From Erwinia persicina (GTDB lineage: Bacteria; Pseudomonadota; Gammaproteobacteria; Enterobacterales; Enterobacteriaceae): DNA of 35,615 nt. Under the pieces are notes generated by a model that searched no databases, was not told where the DNA came from, and worked only from the letters and a program-made list of their open reading frames with translations. The stretch is taken from positions 1-35,615 of the forward strand of contig NZ_JACYMO010000016.1 of the NCBI RefSeq assembly GCF_014838825.1, given 5' to 3'. Shown here piece by piece: positions 8,481-18,396 of the stretch (positions are counted from its first letter, which is position 1; every line of letters starts with the position of its first letter). The position numbers and the translations under genes are program-made.

Positions 8481-10025
8481 ATGGCTGAATCTCAACCGCT
8501 ATCCGACCAGCCCAGCGGCGCGGAGTATCTGCGCGCCGTCCTGCGTGCTCCGGTGTACGAAGCTGCACAGGTCACGCCGTTGCAGAAGATGGAAAAAATC
8601 TCTGCGCGCCTTGGTAACACCATTCTGGTGAAACGTGAGGACCGCCAGCCGGTCCACAGCTTTAAGCTGCGCGGGGCCTACGCGATGATCGCCGGGCTTA
8701 GTGCAGAGCAGAAAGCCTGTGGGGTGATTACGGCGTCAGCCGGTAACCATGCCCAGGGCGTGGCGCTGTCATCCACTAAGCTGGGGATTAAGTCCCTGAT
8801 TGTGATGCCGGTGGCAACGGCAGATATCAAGGTGGATGCGGTGCGGGCGTTTGGCGGTGAGGTTTATCTCTTTGGGGCCAACTTTGACGAGGCCAAAGCC
8901 AAAGCCATCGAGCTTTCTGAGCAGCAGGGCTATACCTTCGTGCCGCCGTTCGACCACCCGATGGTGATTGCCGGGCAGGGTACGCTGGCCATGGAACTGT
9001 TACAGCAGGATGCTCATCTGGACCGCGTCTTTGTGCCGGTGGGCGGCGGCGGGCTGGCGGCCGGCGTGGCGGTGCTGATCAAACAGCTGATGCCGCAAAT
9101 CAAAGTAATCGCGGTGGAAGCTGCAGATTCTGCCTGCCTGAAGGCTGCGCTCGACGCCGGGCATCCGGTCGATCTGCCACGCGTCGGGCTTTTTGCCGAA
9201 GGCGTGGCGGTGAAGCGGATCGGCAGCGAAACCTTCCGTCTCTGCCAGGCGTATCTTGACGACATTGTCATCGTCGACAGCGATGCCATCTGCGCCGCGA
9301 TGAAAGATCTCTTTGATGACGTGCGTGCGGTGGCGGAGCCTTCCGGCGCGCTGGCGCTGGCGGGGATGAAGAAGTATATCCAGCAGCATCAGATTGAGGG
9401 GGAGCGTCTGGCTCACGTGCTGTCCGGTGCGAACGTCAACTTCCACGGACTGCGCTATGTCTCTGAGCGTTGTGAGCTGGGAGAGCAACGTGAAGCGCTG
9501 CTGGCGGTGACCATTCCCGAGCAGCAGGGCAGTTTCCTGCGATTCTGTCAGCTGCTGGGTGGCCGTTCAGTCACAGAGTTCAACTATCGTTATGCCAATG
9601 CCGATGAAGCCTGCATCTTTGTCGGCGTGCGGCTGACGCGTGGACTGCCTGAACGCGAGGAAATTCTGGCGCTACTGTCCGACGGCGGTTACAAGGTGGT
9701 GGATCTGTCTGACGATGAGATGGCGAAACTGCACGTACGCTATATGGTCGGGGGGCGTCCATCCAAACCCCTGCGTGAGCGGCTGTTCAGCTTTGAATTT
9801 CCTGAGGCCCCCGGTGCGCTGCTGCGTTTCCTGCAGACGCTGGGTACGCACTGGAATATTTCCCTGTTCCATTATCGTAGTCACGGTACCGACTACGGTC
9901 GCGTACTGGCGGCATTTGAGCTGAGTGACAGTGAACCCCGGTTTGAAGAGCATCTGACGGCGCTGGGCTATGATTTCCATGATGAAACCAGCAACCCGGC
10001 TTTCCGTTTCTTCCTCGCGGGTTAG
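8481..10025 (+). CDS. ilvA: Threonine deaminase (biosynthetic)
   Basis: A 514-residue PLP enzyme that deaminates threonine to 2-ketobutyrate, the committed step to isoleucine. The PLP lysine is K62 in HSFKLRGAYAM. The glycine-rich phosphate loop is PVGGGGLAAGV. The C-terminal half carries two ACT-like regulatory modules (from about residue 325), which give isoleucine inhibition and valine activation in the E. coli enzyme. The length equals E. coli IlvA, so this is the biosynthetic and not the catabolic (TdcB) form. It begins 5 nt after ilvD, with GGGAGG overlapping the ilvD stop. Its last 4 nt overlap the convergent ilvY stop. Confidence 0.98.
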   Translation: MAESQPLSDQPSGAEYLRAVLRAPVYEAAQVTPLQKMEKISARLGNTILVKREDRQPVHSFKLRGAYAMIAGLSAEQKACGVITASAGNHAQGVALSSTKLGIKSLIVMPVATADIKVDAVRAFGGEVYLFGANFDEAKAKAIELSEQQGYTFVPPFDHPMVIAGQGTLAMELLQQDAHLDRVFVPVGGGGLAAGVAVLIKQLMPQIKVIAVEAADSACLKAALDAGHPVDLPRVGLFAEGVAVKRIGSETFRLCQAYLDDIVIVDSDAICAAMKDLFDDVRAVAEPSGALALAGMKKYIQQHQIEGERLAHVLSGANVNFHGLRYVSERCELGEQREALLAVTIPEQQGSFLRFCQLLGGRSVTEFNYRYANADEACIFVGVRLTRGLPEREEILALLSDGGYKVVDLSDDEMAKLHVRYMVGGRPSKPLRERLFSFEFPEAPGALLRFLQTLGTHWNISLFHYRSHGTDYGRVLAAFELSDSEPRFEEHLTALGYDFHDETSNPAFRFFLAG

Positions 10026-10903
10026 AGTAGCTTCCAGAACGCATCAATAAGCGGCTCACTGAGCCGCTTTTTTTGTACGCAAACGCCCAGCTCGAAGGGC
10101 GCGACCATCTCGACATCTTCCAGCTCCAGGATACGGTTACGAATCGGTTCCGGACTGTTCTCCAGCACCACATCCGGCAGCAGTGCGATGCCGCAGCCCA
10201 GTGCCACCATCGAAACAATCGCCTCATGGCCTGCCACCGTCGCGTATATCTGTGGATTAGCGATATGACGGTGACGGAACCAGAGGTCGATACGCCGCCT
10301 TGACGGCCCCTGCGCGGGCAAAATAAACGGGATCTGCGCCCAGTCAGGCTGTGCCTGCGTCGCCTGCGTACGCACCGGGCAGGGCAACGCCGGGGCAATC
10401 AGTACCAGCGGGATCAGCCCGAGCGGCATAAAGCCGATGCTGGCGGGTAACGTTTCCGGCCGTCCGGCAATGGCAATATCGACTTCGTTAGTCTGTACTT
10501 TTTCCACCGCATCGGCGGCATCACCGGTGGTTAATTTGATTTCGACCAGCGGGTGCTCGGCGCGAAAACGATCGAGAATAGGGGGAAGATGGCTATAGGC
10601 GGCGGTCACTGAACAAAACAGCTGGAGTTCGCCGCTGAGTGACGGGCCGTTCTGGCCCATGGCGTGGCGCATTTGCTGATACTGCAGCAGCGTCTGCTGG
10701 GCAAACTGCCGCAGGCGTTCTCCAGCATCGGTCAGCGTGACGGTACGGTTATCGCGCAGAAACAACGTCTGGCCCAGGTCTTCTTCCAGCCGTTGGATCT
10801 GCCGTGAAAGCGTTGAAGGACTGACGTGCATGGCGCGTGCGCTTCGTCCGAAGTGGCGGCTGTCAGCCAGATGGAGAAACAGTTTCAGGTCACGAAGATC
10901 CAT
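10022..10903 (-). CDS. ilvY: LysR-type activator of ilvC
   Basis: A 293-residue LysR-family regulator. The N-terminal helix-turn-helix (SRHFGRSARAMHVSPSTLSR, residues 16-35) and linker helix QRLEEDLGQTLF are almost identical to E. coli IlvY. The effector domain follows. In E. coli IlvY binds operators between ilvY and ilvC and activates ilvC when acetolactate or acetohydroxybutyrate binds. Transcribed away from ilvC and convergent with ilvA. GAGG precedes the start by 10 nt. It is four residues shorter than E. coli IlvY at the C-terminus. Confidence 0.96.
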   Translation of the reverse strand: MDLRDLKLFLHLADSRHFGRSARAMHVSPSTLSRQIQRLEEDLGQTLFLRDNRTVTLTDAGERLRQFAQQTLLQYQQMRHAMGQNGPSLSGELQLFCSVTAAYSHLPPILDRFRAEHPLVEIKLTTGDAADAVEKVQTNEVDIAIAGRPETLPASIGFMPLGLIPLVLIAPALPCPVRTQATQAQPDWAQIPFILPAQGPSRRRIDLWFRHRHIANPQIYATVAGHEAIVSMVALGCGIALLPDVVLENSPEPIRNRILELEDVEMVAPFELGVCVQKKRLSEPLIDAFWKLL

Positions 10904-10926
10904 CAGAGTCAGGCCTCATCATTACG

Positions 10927-10974
10927 TTGCAAAAAGTGCAATATCACGTTGTTAATATATCAATTTCAGCAACG
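10927..10974. promoter_or_regulatory. Candidate IlvY operators in the ilvY-ilvC gap
   Basis: Two dyads lie between the divergent genes. The first is TTGCA-5-TGCAA (10927-10941), which contains the LysR T-N11-A spacing. The second has CGTTG (10947-10951) and CAACG (10970-10974) arms separated by 18 nt. E. coli uses two adjacent operators in this gap, and the A/T-rich sequence between them looks conserved. Exact boundaries are inferred. Confidence 0.6.
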
Positions 10975-10992
10975 CATTTCCTGTCATATGAT
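10964..10992 (+). promoter_or_regulatory. Candidate ilvC promoter
   Basis: TATGAT (10987-10992) is a 5/6 match to the -10 consensus. The hexamer 17 bp upstream (TTTCAG) is poor, as expected for a promoter that needs IlvY bound just upstream. Confidence 0.5.
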
Positions 10993-11070
10993 AAGGTCTA
11001 TTCAGGGGCAGGAAATTATCTCCCCAGACAATAAACAATAATGCGAACACAACCTCATACGGAGTACCCC

Positions 11071-12549
11071 ATGGCTAACTATTTCAACACTTTGAACCTG
11101 CGCAACCAGCTGGCGCAATTAGGTAAATGTCGCTTTATGGCTCGTGATGAATTCGCGGATGAAGCCAGCTACCTGAAAGGTAAAAAAGTCGTCATCGTTG
11201 GCTGTGGTGCGCAGGGCCTGAACCAGGGGCTGAATATGCGCGATTCCGGTCTGGACATTGCTTACGCTCTTCGTGCCGAAGCGATTGCTGAGAAACGTGC
11301 CTCATGGCGTAAAGCGACCGAAAACGGCTTCAAAGTCGGGACGTATGAAGAACTGATCCCGCAGGCAGACCTGGTGGTTAACCTGACGCCAGACAAGCAG
11401 CACACCTCGGTGGTTCAGGCCGTTCAGCCGCTGATGAAAGATGGCGCTGCGCTGGGTTACTCACACGGCTTCAACATTGTTGAAGTGGGTGAGCAGGTAC
11501 GTAAAGACATCACCGTGGTAATGGTTGCACCGAAGTGCCCGGGGACGGAAGTTCGTGAAGAGTACAAACGTGGTTTCGGCGTACCGACGCTGATCGCCGT
11601 TCACCCTGAAAACGACCCGAAAGGCGAAGGCATGGCGATCGCGAAAGCCTGGGCTGCGGCAACCGGCGGTCACCGTGCGGGCGTGCTGGAGTCGTCCTTC
11701 GTGGCTGAAGTGAAATCTGACCTGATGGGTGAGCAGACTATCCTGTGCGGCATGTTACAGGCCGGTTCTCTGCTGTGTTTTGACAAGCTGGTTGCTGAAG
11801 GCACCGACGCGCCTTATGCAGAAAAACTGATTCAGTTCGGCTGGGAAACCATCACCGAAGCGCTGAAGCAGGGTGGCATCACCCTGATGATGGATCGTCT
11901 GTCTAACCCGGCAAAACTGCGTGCTTTCGCCCTGTCTGAACAGCTGAAAACCATTATGGCTCCGCTGTTCCAGAAGCATATGGATGACATCATCTCCGGC
12001 GAATTCTCCTCCGGCATGATGGCTGACTGGGCAAACGACGACAAGAAACTGCTGGGATGGCGCGAAGAGACCGGTAAAACAGCATTTGAAACCGCGGCAC
12101 AGTTTGAAGGTAAAATCGCCGAGCAGGATTACTTCGACCAGGGCGTCGTGATGATTGCCATGGTGAAAGCTGGCGTTGAGCTGGCATTCGAAACCATGGT
12201 GGCTGCCGGTATCATCGAAGAGTCGGCTTACTATGAATCACTGCATGAACTGCCGCTGATTGCCAACACCATCGCGCGTAAGCGCCTGTATGAAATGAAT
12301 GTGGTGATCTCGGATACCGCTGAATATGGTAACTACCTGTTCTCTTACGCCGCCGTACCGCTGCTGAAAGAGTTCATGACCACGCTGCAGGCCGGCGATC
12401 TGGGCAAAGCGGTTAACACCACAACCACGGTTGATAACGCGCAGCTGCGTGATGTGAACGAAGCCATTCGCCACCATGACATCGAAACCGTTGGCCGTAA
12501 ACTGCGTGGCTACATGACCGACATGAAGCGTATCGCCGTCGCGGGTTAA
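11071..12549 (+). CDS. ilvC: Ketol-acid reductoisomerase
   Basis: A 492-residue class II (long form) enzyme using NADPH and Mg2+. It converts acetolactate and acetohydroxybutyrate to dihydroxy acids. The Rossmann loop is GCGAQG at residues 44-49. The NADPH phosphate-recognising R68, R76 and S78 ([18 protein letters not shown]) are present. The C-terminal half is the duplicated helical domain typical of the enterobacterial form. ATG at 11071 gives the conserved [11 protein letters not shown] and has GGAG about 6 nt upstream. An in-frame ATG at 11041 adds ten non-conserved residues. Monocistronic, ended by the shared terminator at 12586. Confidence 0.98.
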   Translation: MANYFNTLNLRNQLAQLGKCRFMARDEFADEASYLKGKKVVIVGCGAQGLNQGLNMRDSGLDIAYALRAEAIAEKRASWRKATENGFKVGTYEELIPQADLVVNLTPDKQHTSVVQAVQPLMKDGAALGYSHGFNIVEVGEQVRKDITVVMVAPKCPGTEVREEYKRGFGVPTLIAVHPENDPKGEGMAIAKAWAAATGGHRAGVLESSFVAEVKSDLMGEQTILCGMLQAGSLLCFDKLVAEGTDAPYAEKLIQFGWETITEALKQGGITLMMDRLSNPAKLRAFALSEQLKTIMAPLFQKHMDDIISGEFSSGMMADWANDDKKLLGWREETGKTAFETAAQFEGKIAEQDYFDQGVVMIAMVKAGVELAFETMVAAGIIEESAYYESLHELPLIANTIARKRLYEMNVVISDTAEYGNYLFSYAAVPLLKEFMTTLQAGDLGKAVNTTTTVDNAQLRDVNEAIRHHDIETVGRKLRGYMTDMKRIAVAG

Positions 12550-12585
12550 TGCTTCTGCACGCCGGGGCGGATGAATGCTCCGCCC

Positions 12586-12615
12586 AAAAAAAAGCGCCCT
12601 CAGGCGCTTTTTTTT
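12586..12615. terminator. Bidirectional terminator between ilvC and ppiC
   Basis: Eight A, AGCGCC, loop CTCA, GGCGCT and eight T form a 13-bp stem with T tracts in both directions. It serves ilvC on the plus strand and ppiC on the minus strand. The ppiC stop codon (12614-12616) lies inside the T run. Confidence 0.93.
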
Positions 12616-12895
12616 AATTACGGTACAGGACCTTAATGATGTGGTAACCAAACTGGGTATGCAGCGGGCCCTGCGGCTCGATCAGCGGGCAGGAGAAGAC
12701 CACCTTATCGAAGGCCGGTACCATCGCACCCTGTTTGAACTCACCTAAGTGACCGCCCTTCTTGCCTGACGGGCAGGTTGAATGTTTTTTTGCCAGCTTT
12801 TCAAAGTCAGCACCCTGTTTCAGCTGTGCTAACAGATCGTTTGCCAGCGCTTCTTCTTTTACCAGAATGTGCAGTGCTGCAGCCATCTTCGCCAT
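12614..12895 (-). CDS. ppiC: Peptidyl-prolyl isomerase PpiC (parvulin)
   Basis: A 93-residue single-domain parvulin, the same length as E. coli PpiC. It catalyses cis/trans isomerisation of X-Pro bonds and is thought to assist protein folding. Typical parvulin elements are AAALHILV, the [23 protein letters not shown] stretch and the ending [18 protein letters not shown]. There is no signal peptide, so it is cytoplasmic. ATG at 12895 aligns with the E. coli start. GGAG lies just upstream, inside a longer TTG-started frame that I reject. Convergent with ilvC, as in E. coli. Confidence 0.95.
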   Translation of the reverse strand: MAKMAAALHILVKEEALANDLLAQLKQGADFEKLAKKHSTCPSGKKGGHLGEFKQGAMVPAFDKVVFSCPLIEPQGPLHTQFGYHIIKVLYRN

Positions 12896-13091
12896 GTTGT
12901 TCTCCAAAATTATCGACGGTCAGGCCGTAGCCCGGATGGCGCCTACTATACCTGCTCAATGCGCCTGGTGCGAGATTGTCATTGGATGCTTTCCGATGTG
13001 TTAATGCGAATTTTACCCTCTCACTTCACGTTCCTTCCTCCTCCTGTTTTATAGACTCAAAACCGTTCTTGACGAGAAAAGGAGAATGAGC

Positions 13092-13895
13092 ATGAACGCA
13101 TCTGTACTGAGCCCTTTAGCGGAACCAGGCTGGAAAAACTATGATGATTTTTCACGGGGCATTGATATCAACCGCCTGCCGTCCACGCGCCATTGGGCGG
13201 GTAAGACGCTCGACCTGGCACTGAATGATGGTAGTGTTTTACAACTGAGTTTTCATACGGCCGCCGTCCAACACCGGCTTACGTGGCACTGGGGCGGAGA
13301 AGAGGGCAAGGCACCCGTCGACGAGGTGTGCGTATCCAAAGGCCGTTATTTCTTCAGCTTTCCGCTGTCTGCCATGCAGAGCGTGGCGCTGGTGATAAAT
13401 ACCACGACCGCCAGAGCGCTGGTGGTACGCTGTACTATCCTGCCCGCAGAGGAGACACAGGGAGGCTCACGGCTCAGCCAGCAATTTTATACGGGCGCGG
13501 TGGGGGCACAGACCCCGTCCGGCTTTGAACCTCAGCTGACCCGAGAGCTGATAGGCTACCGTACGCTGAATATCTACAGCCCCCACCACTACTACGAGCA
13601 CTTTTACGTCAACAGCCAGCGCTATGCCTGGCAGAACCTGCGCGGTGAGCAGTTTGGCCATGGCGATATGGATTACGCGACCTACTATAAATTTGAACCC
13701 GATATGTACCTTTTCACCTTCCGCGAAAAAATCATTCCGGTCTGTTCGGTGTTTTTCTTCGATTATCAGTCCTGCCGGTGTACCGGGATATTTATGGGCA
13801 TAACGGCCTCCGGCGAAGTACAGATCCGCCCGGCAGGCGCAATGATCAGCAAAATGAGTTTTAACTGTTATCCCGCTGGCGTGACGCCATTTTAA
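13092..13895 (+). CDS. MoaF-like protein, two calycin-type domains
   Basis: A 267-residue protein that I recognise as MoaF family (molybdenum-cofactor-associated protein F, known from Klebsiella moaEF). The N-terminal domain (about residues 18-125) and C-terminal domain (about 150-262) are each predicted beta-rich and lipocalin-like. The C-terminal one carries the family signature region GYRTLNIYSPHHYYEHFYVN and FREKIIP. The biochemical role of MoaF is not established. A calycin fold would suit binding a small hydrophobic ligand. There is no signal peptide. I chose the ATG at 13092 because AAGGAG ends 7 nt upstream; the ATG at 13086 is only 1 nt from it. It is followed after 18 nt by an SDR gene, probably one operon. 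Absent at this place in E. coli. Confidence 0.72.
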   Translation: MNASVLSPLAEPGWKNYDDFSRGIDINRLPSTRHWAGKTLDLALNDGSVLQLSFHTAAVQHRLTWHWGGEEGKAPVDEVCVSKGRYFFSFPLSAMQSVALVINTTTARALVVRCTILPAEETQGGSRLSQQFYTGAVGAQTPSGFEPQLTRELIGYRTLNIYSPHHYYEHFYVNSQRYAWQNLRGEQFGHGDMDYATYYKFEPDMYLFTFREKIIPVCSVFFFDYQSCRCTGIFMGITASGEVQIRPAGAMISKMSFNCYPAGVTPF

Positions 13896-13913
13896 CCTTA
13901 AGGACACGTTCAC

Positions 13914-14729
13914 ATGGAGACCGGGCTGAAAGACAAAGTGGTGCTGATCACCGGTGGTGGCAGTGGTATCGGTGCGGCAACGGCAAACATGCTGGTGGCG
14001 GAGGGTGCCCGGGTGGCGATAACGGGCAGGAGGCCCGCTCCGCTCAAGGCAATGGCAGAAGAGTGCGATGTCTTCCCGGTGGCGGCCGATATGGCAGACA
14101 CTCAGGGTGCCGCCAGGGCAGTCGCGCAGGTTGCCGACCATTTTGGCGGAGTGGATATGCTGGTGGCCAATGCAGGTGGCCACGGTTTCTCGCGACTGGG
14201 GGAAACGGACGATGCCGCCTGGCAGCAGAGCCTGCACAACAACCTTAACAGCGCTTTTGTTACCGCGCGGGAGGTGCTTCCATGGTTAACCTCGCGGGGC
14301 GGCAGTATGGTGATTGTCTCATCGCTGGCCGGGCTTTTCGCCGGGCCAGCCGTGGCAGGCTATACAGTCACTAAACATGCCCTGATCGGTCTGACTAAAT
14401 CGCTGGCACGGGATTACGGTGCGTATAGGGTAAGGGTCAATACTGTTTGTCCCGGCTGGACGCGTACACCGATGGCTGAGGAGGAGATGCGGCAGCTCTC
14501 GGTAAAGCGCGGATGGGACCCGACCAACAGGCGAGCCTGGCAGGAGGTGACAAAAGACCTGCCGCTCAGGCGGCCTGCAGACCCCGAAGAGATCGCCAGT
14601 GCCGTCACGTTTTTACTGTCCAGCGCAGCGTCTTATATCACGGGAGCCACACTGGTGGTGGATGGAGGGGCGCACATTGTTGATTTGCCGACGTTAAGTT
14701 TTTCCCCGCCACAGGAAGGGAAACTTTAG
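13914..14729 (+). CDS. Short-chain dehydrogenase/reductase (classical SDR)
   Basis: A 271-residue NAD(P)-dependent oxidoreductase with all classical SDR landmarks: TGGGSGIG at 13-20, NAGG at 86-89, Asn110, and the catalytic Ser (about 137), Tyr150 and Lys154 (YTVTK). The PGWTRTPM segment and the C-terminal VVDGGA are also present. R39-R40 after the second strand (AITGRR) suggests NADPH preference, as inference. The substrate cannot be read from sequence. It is 18 nt downstream of the MoaF-like gene, with AAGGA upstream of the ATG, so the two probably act on the same compound. The FabG-like fold is common, and it is not the housekeeping FabG (too long and in the wrong context). Confidence 0.85.
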   Translation: METGLKDKVVLITGGGSGIGAATANMLVAEGARVAITGRRPAPLKAMAEECDVFPVAADMADTQGAARAVAQVADHFGGVDMLVANAGGHGFSRLGETDDAAWQQSLHNNLNSAFVTAREVLPWLTSRGGSMVIVSSLAGLFAGPAVAGYTVTKHALIGLTKSLARDYGAYRVRVNTVCPGWTRTPMAEEEMRQLSVKRGWDPTNRRAWQEVTKDLPLRRPADPEEIASAVTFLLSSAASYITGATLVVDGGAHIVDLPTLSFSPPQEGKL

Positions 14730-14767
14730 TTATACTGCACGCCTGTTTTATTCCCGGAATCTCTCAT

Positions 14768-16786
14768 ATGCGTCTTAATCCTGGTCAGCAACATGCCGTC
14801 GAATTTGTCACCGGGCCCTGCCTGGTTCTGGCAGGTGCCGGTTCGGGTAAAACGCGAGTGATTACCAACAAAATCGCCCACCTGATCCGCGAATGTGGCT
14901 ATCAGGCGCGCCATATTGCGGCGGTCACCTTTACCAATAAAGCATCACGCGAGATGAAAGAGCGCGTGGCGCAGACGCTGGGGCGTAAAGAGGCGCGTGG
15001 ATTGATGATCTCCACCTTCCATACCCTGGGGCTCGAGGTGATTAAGCGTGAATATGCCGCGCTGGGGATGAAAGCGAAGTTTTCGCTGTTTGACGATCAG
15101 GATCAGCTGGCACTGCTTAAAGATTTGACGGAAGAGTGGCTGGAAAATGATAAAACGCTGCTACAACAGCTGATCTCAACGATCTCAAACTGGAAAAACG
15201 ATCTGATGGATCCGTCGCGTGCCGCAGCCAGTGCCGTTTCCGACCGCGATAAGCTGTTTGCTCACTGCTACGGGCTGTATGACCGGCATCTGAAGTCGTG
15301 CAACGTGCTGGATTTTGACGATCTTATCCTGCTGCCTACACTGCTGTTCCAGCGTAACCTGGAAGTACGGGAGCGCTGGCAGCAGCGTATTCGCTATCTG
15401 CTGGTGGATGAGTATCAGGATACCAATACCAGCCAGTACGAGCTGGTGAAGCTGCTGGTGGGTAACCGGGCGCGCTTCACGGTAGTGGGGGATGATGACC
15501 AGTCAATCTACTCCTGGCGCGGGGCACGCCCACAGAACCTGGTGCTGCTGAAGGAGGACTTTCCGGCGCTGCAGGTGATCAAGCTGGAGCAGAATTATCG
15601 TTCCTCCGGGCGTATTCTGAAGGCGGCGAATATCCTGATCGCCAATAATCCGCACGTTTTTGAAAAACGGCTCTTTTCCGAGCTGGGTTACGGTACCGAG
15701 CTGAAAGTGGTCACGGCGAACCATGAAGATCACGAGGCAGAGCGTGTGACCGGGGAACTGATCGCCCATCATTTTATTAATAAAACGGCGTATAAAGATT
15801 ACGCCATCCTCTACCGCGGTAACCATCAGTCGCGGGTGTTTGAAAAGATGCTGATGCAGAACCGTATCCCGTATCGTATCTCAGGTGGCACCTCGTTCTT
15901 CTCGCGTCCGGAGATCAAAGATCTGCTGGCTTACCTGCGCGTGTTGACCAATGCTGACGACGACAGTGCGTTTATGCGTATTGTGAATACGCCCCGGCGT
16001 GAGATCGGCTCCGCTACCCTGCAGAAGCTGGGCGACTGGGCCACGCAGCGTAACAAAAGCCTGTTTAACGCCAGTTTTGATATGGGGCTGGAGCAGACGC
16101 TGACCGGACGCGGGCTGGAGTCGCTGCAGCGTTTTACGCACTGGCTGCAGGAGATTGCCCGGCTGGCTGAACGTGAGCCGGTGGCGGCGGTGCGTGATTT
16201 GATCCGCGGCATCGACTATGAAAGCTGGCTGTTTGAAACCTCTGCCAGTCCGAAGGCCGCTGAGATGCGGATGAAAAACGTCAATACCCTGTTCCAGTGG
16301 ATGACGGAGATGCTGGAAGGTAGTGATATCGACGAAGCCATGACGCTGACCCAGGTGGTGACTCGCTTTACCCTGCGCGACATGATGGAGCGGGGAGAAA
16401 GTGATGAAGATTCCGATCAGGTACAGCTGATGACGCTGCATGCGTCCAAAGGTCTGGAGTTTCCCTACGTCTATCTGGTGGGGATGGAGGAGGGCTTGTT
16501 ACCGCATCAGAGCAGCATTGATGAAAACAATGTGGAAGAAGAGCGCCGTCTGGCGTACGTAGGCATTACGCGTGCGCAGAAGGAGCTGACGTTTACGCTG
16601 TGCCGTGAACGCCGCCAGTACGGTGAGGTGATCCGCCCGGAGCCAAGCCGTTTCCTGCTGGAACTGCCGCAGGACGACTTACAGTGGGAAAGTGAGCGTA
16701 AGGTCATCAGTGCGGAAGAGCGCATGCAAAAGGGCCAGAGCCATCTGGCCAGTCTCCGTGCGCAGCTGGCAAAAGCGAAGAAGTAG
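14768..16786 (+). CDS. rep: ATP-dependent DNA helicase Rep
   Basis: A 672-residue superfamily 1A helicase that moves 3'-5' on single-stranded DNA and clears protein blocks ahead of the replication fork. Walker A AGAGSGKT is at 22-29, motif Ia is AVTFTNKAS, motif [15 protein letters not shown], motif [16 protein letters not shown], motif IV QNYRSS, motif [11 protein letters not shown] and motif [10 protein letters not shown]. It is one residue shorter than E. coli Rep and conserved throughout. The C-terminal tail ([15 protein letters not shown]) is basic; in E. coli this tail contacts DnaB. It begins 38 nt after the SDR gene, so it may be co-transcribed with it. Confidence 0.98.
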   Translation: MRLNPGQQHAVEFVTGPCLVLAGAGSGKTRVITNKIAHLIRECGYQARHIAAVTFTNKASREMKERVAQTLGRKEARGLMISTFHTLGLEVIKREYAALGMKAKFSLFDDQDQLALLKDLTEEWLENDKTLLQQLISTISNWKNDLMDPSRAAASAVSDRDKLFAHCYGLYDRHLKSCNVLDFDDLILLPTLLFQRNLEVRERWQQRIRYLLVDEYQDTNTSQYELVKLLVGNRARFTVVGDDDQSIYSWRGARPQNLVLLKEDFPALQVIKLEQNYRSSGRILKAANILIANNPHVFEKRLFSELGYGTELKVVTANHEDHEAERVTGELIAHHFINKTAYKDYAILYRGNHQSRVFEKMLMQNRIPYRISGGTSFFSRPEIKDLLAYLRVLTNADDDSAFMRIVNTPRREIGSATLQKLGDWATQRNKSLFNASFDMGLEQTLTGRGLESLQRFTHWLQEIARLAEREPVAAVRDLIRGIDYESWLFETSASPKAAEMRMKNVNTLFQWMTEMLEGSDIDEAMTLTQVVTRFTLRDMMERGESDEDSDQVQLMTLHASKGLEFPYVYLVGMEEGLLPHQSSIDENNVEEERRLAYVGITRAQKELTFTLCRERRQYGEVIRPEPSRFLLELPQDDLQWESERKVISAEERMQKGQSHLASLRAQLAKAKK

Positions 16787-16794
16787 GCATTAAT

Positions 16795-16824
16795 CAGCCA
16801 GACCAGCAAACATCGGTCTGGTTG
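16795..16824. repeat. Inverted repeat between convergent rep and gppA
   Basis: A 10-bp stem (16795-16804 with 16815-16824, one G-T pair) with a 10-nt loop. Neither strand has a proper T run after it, so a standard terminator is not supported. A second small dyad, CCTGT-6-ACAGG, lies at 16867-16882. They may be weak or factor-assisted terminators for the convergent genes. Confidence 0.45.
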
Positions 16825-16905
16825 GGAAAAATCCCCTCATGACGGCGCTGGCATAACGGTAATCATCCTGTGATGTGACAGGTTTAACGCCGCATCACCG
16901 GGAGT

Positions 16906-18390
16906 TCAGTTGATCACCAACGACCAGTGTACGTAGCTCTGCCAGTGTACTTCCTGCCCCAGCAGTTCAGCACGCAGCGGGTGGGCTTCCATCCAGCCTG
17001 ACGGCAGTGTCAGCGTAAGATCATCTTCATTAGCCAGCAAACGTACAGCGGGCAGTCTGTCATCCCGGCGTCGGCTGGCGAAGATGATGGCTAATCGCAG
17101 CAGCCGACACAGGCGTTCGGCAACCCGTGGGGGAACCGCATTTTGCTGGCTTAACAGCGCCAGATCGATGCCATTCACCTGATTTTGCAGCAGCGTGGCC
17201 AGTAACTTTTTCTGTGCCGGCGTGAAGCCGGGCAGGTCAAGATGGCGCACCAGATAGGCCGCATGCTGCGGGGCCTGACGGAAATCCACGCTCAGGCCAA
17301 TCTCATGGATCAGACAGGCGCTTTCCAGCAGCTCCCGGCTGCGATCATCCAGCTTCCACACCTGGCTGACCTGGCGGGCAAAGCTGTCAGCCAGCTGAGA
17401 AACGCGATTGGCCTGTTCAGGATCGATCGCGAAACGGCGCTGAACGTTATGCAGTGTGCGGCTGCGGATATCGCGATCCACCGGAAGGTGCAGCATCCCG
17501 TACACCAGACCTTCACGCAGTGCGCCCCCGGCCAGTGTCATACTGCTGATATTCAACTCGGTAAAAATGGCGATCAGAATAGACAGGCCACTGGGAAACA
17601 CCAGCGCGCGCTCAAGGGTCAGACCTTCAATTTCCAGCTCTTCCAGTTTGCCGCACTGGATGGCGCGCTGCTTCAACTGCTCCAGCTTGCTGAGCGTGAT
17701 GCGCTCATCCATGCCTTGCGCCATCATAATTTCCTGCAGCGCCTGCACGGTGCCTGAAGCCCCCACACACACCTGCCAGCCCTGCTCACGTAAGGCATCC
17801 GCAATCGGATGGATCATGGCTCTGGCCGCCTGTTCCGCCTGTTCGAAATTCTCTTTGCCCAGGTAACGATCGGCAAAGAAGCGCTCCAGCCAGGTCACAC
17901 AGCCCATCGACAGGCTGAACAGGGTGGTGGTCTGCGAACCTTTGCCCGTAACCAGTTCGGTGCTGCCACCACCGATATCGACTACCAGTCGTTTGTCAGA
18001 ACCGCCGGTCGTATGGGCAACACCCTGATAAATAAGACGTGCTTCATCCTCGCCGCTGATGACATTCACCGGACAGCCAAGGATTGTCTTTGCTTTCGTC
18101 AGGAAACTATCGGCATTGGTTGCGATACGCAGGGTGGCGGTCGCCACCACGCGGATTTGTTCTGGGGGGATATCCTGCAGTTGTTCAGAAAACAACCGCA
18201 GACACTGCCAGCCTCGTTCCATTGCCTCATCAGAAAGATGATTATCGGCATCGAGGCCAGCAGCAAGACGTACCTTCCGCTTGATGCGGGCGATGGTCTG
18301 GATACTGCCAGCCACTTCGCGCACCACCAACATATGAAAGCTGTTAGATCCTAAATCGATCGCAGCATAAAGTGATGATGCACTCAGCAT
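16906..18390 (-). CDS. gppA: Guanosine-5'-triphosphate,3'-diphosphate pyrophosphatase
   Basis: A 494-residue member of the Ppx/GppA phosphatase family, the same length as in E. coli. It hydrolyses pppGpp to ppGpp in the stringent response and can also act on polyphosphate ends. The actin-like ATPase fold shows [15 protein letters not shown] near the N-terminus, the phosphate loop [12 protein letters not shown] and [10 protein letters not shown]. The C-terminal third is an HD-type helical domain containing [14 protein letters not shown]. It starts 6 nt after the rhlB stop and is therefore the second gene of a rhlB-gppA operon, as in E. coli. Confidence 0.97.
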   Translation of the reverse strand: MLSASSLYAAIDLGSNSFHMLVVREVAGSIQTIARIKRKVRLAAGLDADNHLSDEAMERGWQCLRLFSEQLQDIPPEQIRVVATATLRIATNADSFLTKAKTILGCPVNVISGEDEARLIYQGVAHTTGGSDKRLVVDIGGGSTELVTGKGSQTTTLFSLSMGCVTWLERFFADRYLGKENFEQAEQAARAMIHPIADALREQGWQVCVGASGTVQALQEIMMAQGMDERITLSKLEQLKQRAIQCGKLEELEIEGLTLERALVFPSGLSILIAIFTELNISSMTLAGGALREGLVYGMLHLPVDRDIRSRTLHNVQRRFAIDPEQANRVSQLADSFARQVSQVWKLDDRSRELLESACLIHEIGLSVDFRQAPQHAAYLVRHLDLPGFTPAQKKLLATLLQNQVNGIDLALLSQQNAVPPRVAERLCRLLRLAIIFASRRRDDRLPAVRLLANEDDLTLTLPSGWMEAHPLRAELLGQEVHWQSYVHWSLVIN

Positions 18391-18396
18391 GGTGGC

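Noticed and set aside
9787..10398. A 203-codon open frame on the minus strand
   Set aside because: It overlaps ilvA and ilvY in another frame, has low-complexity Arg/Trp-rich sequence and no homology that I recognise.
12908..13091. Defined promoters for ppiC and the MoaF-like gene
   Set aside because: TATAGT on the minus strand (12945-12950) is a fair -10 for ppiC, but no -35 sits at a usable distance. No good pair is seen for the MoaF-like gene, so I did not annotate either.
13467..14237. A 256-codon open frame on the minus strand
   Set aside because: It spans the end of the MoaF-like gene and the start of the SDR gene in antisense. No ribosome binding site or recognisable domain.
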